The notes below the pieces were generated by a model. That model saw only the letters and a program-made list of their open reading frames with translations. It ran no database searches and was not told the origin of the DNA. A stretch of 64,000 nt of DNA from Paenibacillus sp. USDA918EY (GTDB taxonomy: Bacteria; Bacillota; Bacilli; Paenibacillales; Paenibacillaceae). A program made the translations under genes and the position numbers. Location of the stretch: assembly GCF_009870825.1 (NCBI RefSeq), contig NZ_WTWY01000009.1:1-64000 (forward strand), given 5' to 3'. Below, in pieces: positions 58,320 to 64,000 of this stretch (position 1 is the stretch's first letter; each line of letters begins with the position of its first letter).

Positions 58320-59642
58320 TTAATTGACGGACCCTGCCTTTTGGGCCGATCCGGACTTGTCCGCGCTTGCTTTCTCGGCATTTTGGGTTTCGAAATACAA
58401 ATCCGCGATGATTTGCCCCAGCACCTCTGCCGTCCGCTTCAGTTCTTCGTTTGTGCTGTCGATGCCGCCGACTTCGATCAAGATGCTGTTTCCGGAAAGG
58501 GACTGGTTATATTCGCCGTTGCCTTGGGATGAAGTTTTGCCCCAAATGCCTCGGGATATTCCCGGATACGCCTTCTCCAGCCGCTCGTGGATCGCGTTTG
58601 CGAAAGCTTCGTTTTTGCGCCAGTTTTTGTTTTCATGGCCGATGATAAAAAACACCTGGGCGAAACTCTTTCCGTTGATGACCGTCGTCGTTTTCGCGTG
58701 CCGTTGCGAATCGCGGTGGATATCGATGAGATAGTCCAGCCCGCTGTTTTGGGCCATGGCCTCTTTTACCGTCTGACGGGAATATTTATATGAAAAATTA
58801 TAGTTGTAACCATTCACGGTATTGGCGTAATCCTTCTCCGAGTGGACCGTCCCTACCCCCAGCTTTTCCAGCTTGTCGGCCATATATTTCCCGACCAGCA
58901 TGACGTTTTTTTCCGGGGAGGCCGAGCTCGGATTGTCGCTGGTTTTGCTCAGCAGCGGATTATAGGCTTCTCTCGGATGCGAGTGATAGATCATGACCAC
59001 TTTTTTGCCCGAATTGGCGGCCGGAGGTGTTTCCGTTTTGCTTGGACTTTTCGGTTCCTGCTTGGACGTCCCCGCATTGCCGGGCTCCTTTTTCGGACCG
59101 GGTTCGGGCTCTTTGGCCGGCGTTTGGGGCGTTTGGTCCGTTTGCTTCGGCGGTTCCGTTTTGGCCGGTTTTTCATTCGGATCCTCCGCTTCGGGCGGCA
59201 GATGAAAATCTTCGGGCGGGACCATGTTTTGGTTGCCGGCGGCGCTTCTCAGCAGCACCGGATCGTTTGATCCCATCCCCGGCATCTCATTCGCCAGCAG
59301 GCTTTTCGGATCGCGCGGGTTGACGCTTGTCAGCATTTGAAACACAAACGTCGTCATCTTTTCGCCCGAAAACGTCGACGCGCCCTTTTCCTTGTCCAGA
59401 TGCGGCACTTCCATGCCCAGCATGTCCATAAAAAACCGGCTCGACAGCGTGCCCGCAAAACCTTTCATGGACGAAACGGGGGAAGAATTCAATTTATTTT
59501 CCGCTATTCCGCCGAGCCCCAGCATGACAAAAAACAGAAACGACCCGATCACCAGCAGCAAAAACGTGCGTCCCATGGACAGCATGCGCAGCATCTTCGT
59601 TCTCCATTTGCGGATATTCCACAGCCGAAATCCATTTTTCAT
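58320..59642 (-). CDS. spoIIP: Stage II sporulation protein P (SpoIIP)
   Basis: Peptidoglycan amidase/endopeptidase of engulfment, acting with SpoIID and SpoIIM; 440 residues. A basic N-terminus and one membrane segment at residues 24-45 are followed by an N-terminal region and a Pro/Lys/Glu/Thr-rich linker at about 150-210. The SpoIIP catalytic domain begins VVMIYHSHPREAYNP, where His is a metal ligand, and contains YLIDIHRDSQRHAKTTTVIN and later NSILIEVGGIDSTNEE. The ATG at 59642 has AGGAGG eight bases upstream. It follows gpr, as in Bacillus. Confidence 0.96.
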   Translation of the reverse strand: MKNGFRLWNIRKWRTKMLRMLSMGRTFLLLVIGSFLFFVMLGLGGIAENKLNSSPVSSMKGFAGTLSSRFFMDMLGMEVPHLDKEKGASTFSGEKMTTFVFQMLTSVNPRDPKSLLANEMPGMGSNDPVLLRSAAGNQNMVPPEDFHLPPEAEDPNEKPAKTEPPKQTDQTPQTPAKEPEPGPKKEPGNAGTSKQEPKSPSKTETPPAANSGKKVVMIYHSHPREAYNPLLSKTSDNPSSASPEKNVMLVGKYMADKLEKLGVGTVHSEKDYANTVNGYNYNFSYKYSRQTVKEAMAQNSGLDYLIDIHRDSQRHAKTTTVINGKSFAQVFFIIGHENKNWRKNEAFANAIHERLEKAYPGISRGIWGKTSSQGNGEYNQSLSGNSILIEVGGIDSTNEELKRTAEVLGQIIADLYFETQNAEKASADKSGSAQKAGSVN

Positions 59643-59723
59643 TGTGTCGTCCTCCTGAACTCTCTTATACTTCAAAACTATGAGCGGAGGAGAATCGCTA
59701 GAACCAAAAATGATATATTCGCA

Positions 59724-59758
59724 GAAAAAAAAGAAGCCGCGATAGATTCGCAGACTTC
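59724..59758 (-). terminator. Terminator between gpr and spoIIP
   Basis: The minus strand has GAAGTCTGCGA-ATCTA-TCGCGGCTTC followed by TTTTTTTTC, so spoIIP likely has a second promoter of its own. Confidence 0.85.
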
Positions 59759-59779
59759 CTTTTGATGAGTCGACCGGAT

Positions 59780-60781
59780 TTAGTGGGTATAGGCACCGGC
59801 ATTGCCCGGATCGACGGCTTCATGCAGCGATGCGTTCAGGCCGCTGGCCACGATGTTGGCGATATCCTCGATAAATTCGTCGATTTCTTTCGGCGTGACG
59901 ATCAGGTCGTGCCCAAGCGGCTCCAGCACCTCCTTGACCAAAGCAAGCCGCTCGTTTTCGGAAATGCTGTCGAGCAGCCCCATAATTTCGCGCGTTTGCT
60001 GCTGGTCGCCGCCAAAATGCTTTTTCATCATTTCCATCACGTTGTTGACGATCGTGGACGCGTAACATACGGTCGGCACGCCGATGGCGATGCAGGGGAC
60101 GCCCAGCACTTCTTTGGTCAATCCCCGCCGCTTGTTGCCGATGCCCGAACCCGGATGGATCCCGATGTCGGCGATTTGGATCGTCGTGTTCACGCGTTCC
60201 AGCGAACGGGAGGCCAGCGCGTCGATGGCGATGATCAAATCCGGCTTCGTCCGGTCGACGATGCCCTGCACGATCTCGCTGGACTCGATCCCCGTAATGC
60301 CGAGGACGCCCGGCGCGATGGCGCTGATTTGGCGGTAGCCCGGCGCGACCTGGTCCGGCATCAGCTCAAAATATTGGCGGGTCACCAGCACGTTTTCCAC
60401 CACGAGCGGACCCAGCGAGTCCGGCGTCACGTTCCAGTTGCCCAATCCGACGATGAGTACGGTGTCTTTCTTTTGAATGCCGATGAGCGTCAGAAAATCC
60501 TCGAATTCTTTGGCGAAAGCTTCCGCTACCCGCTCCTGCAAACCCGTATCCCCGTTGCGGAGCCCGGGCACCTCCAGCGTGACGTAATGCCCTTTGAGGC
60601 GGCCGATCGCCTGCGAGCCTTCGTCGGTCAGCACGTTCAGCCGGGTCACCTTAATGCCGTCCTTTTCCGAAACCTCTTCATCGACGCCCGGAATCGAATC
60701 CGGATACTGCTTTGCGGCAAGCTCTCTGGCATCCACCGCCAAATCGGTGCGCACGTTATATTTTTGCAGATCCAACTCCAT
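59780..60781 (-). CDS. gpr: Germination protease GPR
   Basis: Cleaves small acid-soluble spore proteins during germination. The 333-residue zymogen has a short N-terminal propeptide of about 15 residues before RTDLAVDARELA, where autocleavage is expected. The core contains LIVGLGNWNVTPDSLGPLVV, and IIAIDALASRSLERVNTTIQ near residue 180-200, together with the conserved acidic residues of the M63 peptidase family. CAAAGGAGGATG precedes the start. It is divergent from rpsT and precedes spoIIP. Confidence 0.97.
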   Translation of the reverse strand: MELDLQKYNVRTDLAVDARELAAKQYPDSIPGVDEEVSEKDGIKVTRLNVLTDEGSQAIGRLKGHYVTLEVPGLRNGDTGLQERVAEAFAKEFEDFLTLIGIQKKDTVLIVGLGNWNVTPDSLGPLVVENVLVTRQYFELMPDQVAPGYRQISAIAPGVLGITGIESSEIVQGIVDRTKPDLIIAIDALASRSLERVNTTIQIADIGIHPGSGIGNKRRGLTKEVLGVPCIAIGVPTVCYASTIVNNVMEMMKKHFGGDQQQTREIMGLLDSISENERLALVKEVLEPLGHDLIVTPKEIDEFIEDIANIVASGLNASLHEAVDPGNAGAYTH

Positions 60782-60813
60782 CTCAAAATCATCCTCCTTT
60801 GCCGTTTTCCTTA

Positions 60814-60844
60814 TAGTGTGCGGGAGGCGGCCTCCGATTATGCA
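60814..60844 (-). promoter_or_regulatory. Candidate sigma-G (forespore) promoter of gpr
   Basis: The minus strand shows TGCATA (60839-60844), 18 bases and CACACTA (60814-60820), near the sigma-F/G pattern TGAATA-N17-18-CATACTA. The spacer holds GGAGGC-CGCCTCC. gpr is a sigma-G gene in B. subtilis. Confidence 0.55.
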
Positions 60845-60854
60845 AGCCTTAGTA

Positions 60855-60883
60855 TTGCTTTTTGCGGTACCCCATGCTAAACT
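60855..60883 (+). promoter_or_regulatory. Sigma-A promoter of rpsT
   Basis: TTGCTT (60855-60860), a 17-base spacer and TAAACT (60878-60883) precede rpsT by about 57 bases. Confidence 0.6.
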
Positions 60884-60939
60884 ATTTTAAGTTGTGAATC
60901 ATTTCGAGTAATTCGAATGCCTTACAGGAGGTGAATGCA

Positions 60940-61212
60940 ATGCCAAACATTAAATCCGCCGTTAAACGCGTAAAAACGAACGAAAAACGCCGTGCGCTTA
61001 ATGCTTCCCAAAAATCCGCGCTCCGCACAGCTGTGAAAGCCGCTGACGTTGCGCTGGCAAATAATGAAGTTGAAGCTGCTAAAGCTGCAGTTCAAGCCGC
61101 TTCCCAAAAGCTGGACAAGGCTGTGACTAAAGGTCTCATCCACAAAAACGCAGCAAGCCGCAAGAAATCCCGCTTGGCGCAAAAACTGAACGCTCTGACT
61201 GCACAAGCATAA
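60940..61212 (+). CDS. rpsT: 30S ribosomal protein S20
   Basis: Helical protein of the small ribosomal subunit, 90 residues. It opens MPNIKSAVKRVKTNEKRRALN and has the Lys/Ala-rich helices and KGLIHKNAASRKKSRLAQKL at the C-terminus, all typical of S20. The ATG at 60940 follows AGGAGGTGAATGCA; an in-frame ATG nine bases upstream lies inside that site. It has a strong terminator and is divergent from gpr, the arrangement found in Bacilli. Confidence 0.97.
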   Translation: MPNIKSAVKRVKTNEKRRALNASQKSALRTAVKAADVALANNEVEAAKAAVQAASQKLDKAVTKGLIHKNAASRKKSRLAQKLNALTAQA

Positions 61213-61236
61213 GGGTGTTATCCATACGATGTAAAT

Positions 61237-61276
61237 GAAAAGTCCTGAACAGCCTAAAGCTGATCAGGACTTTTTG
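61237..61276 (+). terminator. Terminator of rpsT
   Basis: AAAAGTCCTGA ... TCAGGACTTTTT with a 15-base loop lies 25 bases after the rpsT stop. Confidence 0.9.
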
Positions 61277-61347
61277 ATTCAATATCCTTTGCGTACATAT
61301 TTTCGTGATCCCAAGCCCACAACACAATTGTCAGGAGTTGACGAGCA

Positions 61348-62562
61348 GTGGAAATCTGGAAGAAAAACTTATGGGTTTTATGGTTCGGTTCTTTCATCGT
61401 CTCTTCAAGCTTCTCCATGGTCGTACCGTTTCTCCCGATCTTTCTCATTCAAATCGGCACGACCGAAAACGTTGAAATGTGGTCCGGCCTGCTGTTCAGC
61501 AGCGCGTTTTTGGCCGGGGCGCTGTCTTCGCCGTTCTGGGGGGCGGTTGGCGACAAATACGGCCGCAAAGCCATGATCGTCCGCGCCGGTTTTGTGCTGT
61601 GCGTCATCTACATTTTAACCTCCTTCGTCACGAGCCCGGTGCAGCTGCTCATTTTACGGATTTTGCAGGGACTTCTTTCCGGCTTTATACCGGGGGCCAT
61701 CGCCATCGTCGGCACCAATACGCCCGAGCACAAGGTCGGGTACGCGCTTTCGACGATGTCGACCGCGACGGCGACCGGGAGCATCATGGGGCCGCTGCTT
61801 GGCGGCGTGCTGTCGAAGCTGTTCGATAACCGGCTGGCTTTCGCCAGCGCCGGCGTGCTTTGTTTTCTGGCCACCCTGCTGGTCATCTTTTACGTCAAGG
61901 AAGAAAAGTTCGTGCCGGGCAAAGGGCGCGTGTCCGTGTTCAGCACCATCAAACTTGCCGCCAATAATAAAACGCTGCTGATCGTGCTGCTGCTGACGAT
62001 GCTAACGCAGTTTTCGGTCATGACGATCGAGCCGGTGCTTCCGCTTTATATCGTAGAATTCGGCCATTCGGCCTCCGATGCCTCGATTTTGGCGGGCGTC
62101 ATATTCTCGCTGGTCGGAATCGCCAGCATTTTGTTCGCGCCCCGCTGGGGCAAACTCGCCGACAAAATCGGGTTCCGGAAAATCCTTTTGATCGGGTTGT
62201 TTGCCGGAGGCGTCGGGTCGCTGCTGCAAATCCTGTTCTATAACATTTGGGCCTTCTCGATCGTCAGATTTTTGTACGGATGTTTCTTTTGCGCCGTATT
62301 CCCGGCACTGAACGGCCTTGTGGTCCGGGCGACCTCGGCCGAGTTCCGCGGCAGGGCGTTCAGCTTGAGCCAAACCTCAAACCAGCTTGGCGGCATGCTT
62401 GGTCCGCTTGCGGGCGGCGCCATCAGCGGCGTGTTCAGCATCCATACCGTCTTTTTGCTCACGGGCATCTTGCTGCTGCTGACGATGGGCCTCGCCTTTT
62501 GGTCCGGACGGTTCGGCCATCAAACGAAAACGCCTTCATCCTCTAGTACGATGAATCACTAA
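61348..62562 (+). CDS. Major facilitator superfamily transporter
   Basis: A 404-residue transporter with 12 predicted membrane segments in two six-helix halves. The MFS loop 2-3 motif is seen as SPFWGAVGDKYGRKAMIVRA (residues about 52-71). A second copy in the C-half is LFAPRWGKLADKIGFRKILL. FIPGAIAIVGTNTPEHKVG resembles the drug:H+ antiporter-1 group, e.g. multidrug proteins of the YfmO/NorA style, but the substrate is not known. The start is GTG at 61348, ten bases after AGGAG. No regulator is adjacent; the gene follows the rpsT terminator. Confidence 0.9.
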   Translation: MEIWKKNLWVLWFGSFIVSSSFSMVVPFLPIFLIQIGTTENVEMWSGLLFSSAFLAGALSSPFWGAVGDKYGRKAMIVRAGFVLCVIYILTSFVTSPVQLLILRILQGLLSGFIPGAIAIVGTNTPEHKVGYALSTMSTATATGSIMGPLLGGVLSKLFDNRLAFASAGVLCFLATLLVIFYVKEEKFVPGKGRVSVFSTIKLAANNKTLLIVLLLTMLTQFSVMTIEPVLPLYIVEFGHSASDASILAGVIFSLVGIASILFAPRWGKLADKIGFRKILLIGLFAGGVGSLLQILFYNIWAFSIVRFLYGCFFCAVFPALNGLVVRATSAEFRGRAFSLSQTSNQLGGMLGPLAGGAISGVFSIHTVFLLTGILLLLTMGLAFWSGRFGHQTKTPSSSSTMNH

Positions 62563-62635
62563 AGCATCATTTCCCTCTTTGTCACACTGGCGTAACAATT
62601 CCCTTTTACACTTTGGAGCCAAGGAGGGATTCATC

Positions 62636-64000
62636 ATGAACAAAAAAACCGTCATGCTCGTCGGCTGCGCGGTATGCGCGGCCTTGACGGCAGGCATCGC
62701 GGCCATTCCAAAGAAAGACAACGCCGTCCCGCCGGTGCCCGTCATGCAGAAAAACAATGCGGATCACGAAACCGAAAGCCCGGCGGCAGCGCATGATTTC
62801 AGCTTTGACGCCGACCCGGAGACCGGGCAGCTGCACATCATCCGAAACGGAGCCCGGATCAGCGCGTCGCTTCCGATGCCGAAGGAGCCGATCGCCCATC
62901 TGGCCAAAACCACGAACTCCGTCGCTTGGACCTATCCCCGAAAGCAAATGAACGTCAAAATGGAGAAAAAAGGCCGTTATCTTGAAGTATCGCTGACCTC
63001 CACCGGAGCCGCGCAATTCGAATGGCCCAGAGTGCAGGGAGACAGCTACACGCTGCCGATCGGCGAAGGCAAATATATTCCCGGCGGGGATCCAACATGG
63101 AAGAGCTTTTTGAAGGACAACGACATGAGTTTCATCGAAAGCTTTTCCATGCGTTTTTTTGCCGTCAACCACGAACAGGATTCGATTGTGTACATTGCGG
63201 GCGACATGTATAACGACACGGTTTCCTTTCAAACCGAGCCCTCGATCCAAATGAGCTTTACGCATGAATTTCCGTCGATCAATCCGAACAAAACCTACAG
63301 TTTCCGTATTTACGTCACCGACAATGATCCTGTGCAGATCGCGGGCATTTACCGTGCCTACATCCAGGAAAAGGGCGAATTTGCTTCGCTGAAGGAAAAA
63401 GCGGCGCAAAATCCGAACGTAAGCAAGCTGTTCGGCGCGCCGCATATTTATTTATGGAGCGGTCAGGCGATCGCCCAAAACAATCTGCATTGGAGCACGC
63501 TCATCCATTCGATCCGGAAGCCGCTCTACGGCTGGATCGGGGAGCTGCTCGCCAAGTACGGCGACGACGGAGCAGCGGAATACAACCAGGTACTTGCAGG
63601 CATTTCCAAGCAAGGGTACATCGACAACTACCAAAAGCAAACGGTGACGAGAGCGCTCAATGCCGTCCTGAAGATGCCACAGCTATACCATCCCGGCGTG
63701 TTTGCGGATGTGGACTTAAACCTGAAAAAGCGAATTGAAGGAAACATCGGCCGTTTAAGCGAGCAGGAACTGTATGATATCAACAAGAAGCTGCTGAAAA
63801 GCGCCCTTAAGAACGACGCCGACCCGACAGACCAGTGGGGAGCCGAAGCTTCGACCGAGCTGCTGCAGGATATGCACGACGCCGGAATAAGCAAAGCGTG
63901 GATCGGTCTGCCGAATTGGGCGGACGGGCTGCAAAACCCCGCCATGGTCGAAAAAGCGGCGCAGCTCGGTTACCTTGTGGGACCATACGATTCCTATCAT
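62636..64000 (+). CDS. Secreted glycoside hydrolase-like protein (GH129/GH101-related), 3' end beyond window
   Basis: An open frame of 455 codons from the ATG at 62636 (AAGGAGG eight bases upstream) to the window end with no stop. The N-terminus, MNKKTVMLVGCAVCAALTAG, is a signal peptide or membrane anchor with two Cys in the hydrophobic core. A beta-rich domain follows to about residue 215 (VQGDSYTLPIGEGKYIPGGD and FAVNHEQDSIVYIAGDMYND). Then comes an alpha-beta barrel-like part with GAPHIYLWSGQAIAQNNLHW, DAGISKAWIGLPNWADG and LVGPYDSYH at the edge. The last motif recalls GH101/GH129-related enzymes (alpha-N-acetylgalactosaminidase class). This is from memory and tentative. It lies 73 bases after the MFS gene. 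Confidence 0.6.
   Translation, partial: MNKKTVMLVGCAVCAALTAGIAAIPKKDNAVPPVPVMQKNNADHETESPAAAHDFSFDADPETGQLHIIRNGARISASLPMPKEPIAHLAKTTNSVAWTYPRKQMNVKMEKKGRYLEVSLTSTGAAQFEWPRVQGDSYTLPIGEGKYIPGGDPTWKSFLKDNDMSFIESFSMRFFAVNHEQDSIVYIAGDMYNDTVSFQTEPSIQMSFTHEFPSINPNKTYSFRIYVTDNDPVQIAGIYRAYIQEKGEFASLKEKAAQNPNVSKLFGAPHIYLWSGQAIAQNNLHWSTLIHSIRKPLYGWIGELLAKYGDDGAAEYNQVLAGISKQGYIDNYQKQTVTRALNAVLKMPQLYHPGVFADVDLNLKKRIEGNIGRLSEQELYDINKKLLKSALKNDADPTDQWGAEASTELLQDMHDAGISKAWIGLPNWADGLQNPAMVEKAAQLGYLVGPYDSYH

Noticed and set aside
1..64000. tRNA and rRNA genes
   Set aside because: No tRNA cloverleaf signature (GGTTCGAATCC-type T-arm with matching stems) or rRNA segment was found by eye on either strand; rnpB and the T-box are the only structured RNAs I can support.

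Overview
The window looks like a chromosomal segment of a spore-forming member of the Paenibacillaceae (Paenibacillus or a close relative). Evidence is the GC-rich Bacillus-like coding style, strong AGGAGG-type ribosome sites with many TTG and GTG starts, a set of sporulation genes (a cotD-like coat gene, yqfC, yqfD, spoIIP, gpr), and gene order that follows the Bacillus subtilis yqf/yqe/dnaK/hemW/gpr region in reverse. Genus is an inference from content; no 16S rRNA is present. Almost everything is core genome. All genes are on the minus strand except a Na/Pi transporter (38.4 kb) and the right edge (rpsT, an MFS transporter, a truncated secreted protein).

Layout, left to right: a possible IS3-like insertion-sequence end (1-55), a CotD-like coat gene and the RNase P RNA gene; nif3/yqfO, trmK, sigA, dnaG, yqxD (1.2-6.8 kb); glyQS behind a glycine T-box (7-10.3 kb); a long cluster yqfC-yqfD-phoH-pgpH-ybeY-dgkA-cdd-era-yqzL-recO (10.4-18.5 kb); nfeD-floA plus an unknown third gene behind a sigma-W-like promoter (18.8-21.9 kb); rpsU-yqeY, a HIT protein and an unknown small protein (22-24 kb); the DNA-end processing genes sbcDC and addBA (24.3-36.5 kb); an RlmI-like methyltransferase, a Na/Pi symporter, and prmA-M50 protease-rsmE-mtaB-nudix (36.9-43.8 kb); two small unknown genes; the heat-shock operon (45-51.6 kb); an ECF sigma/anti-sigma pair and a GNAT (51.7-54.5 kb); gpr-spoIIP-yqxA-lepA-hemW (54.7-60.8 kb); then rpsT, an MFS transporter and the start of a GH129-like protein.

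The most striking feature is in the heat-shock operon: between hrcA and grpE lies a complete 515-residue chaperonin of the archaeal-like (group II/III) class rather than GroEL. The operon therefore reads hrcA - group III chaperonin - grpE - dnaK - dnaJ, behind one promoter and a perfect CIRCE operator. This links an archaeal-type folding chamber to the Hsp70 team and to HrcA control. Such proteins are known from a few Firmicutes (e.g. Carboxydothermus hydrogenoformans), so the family is not new, but it is rare and poorly understood. Other points of note are an RNase P RNA of ancestral type A form instead of the Bacillus type B, a sigma-W-like promoter in front of the flotillin operon, sigma-E- and sigma-G-like promoters for sporulation genes, and several unexplained inverted and direct repeats.
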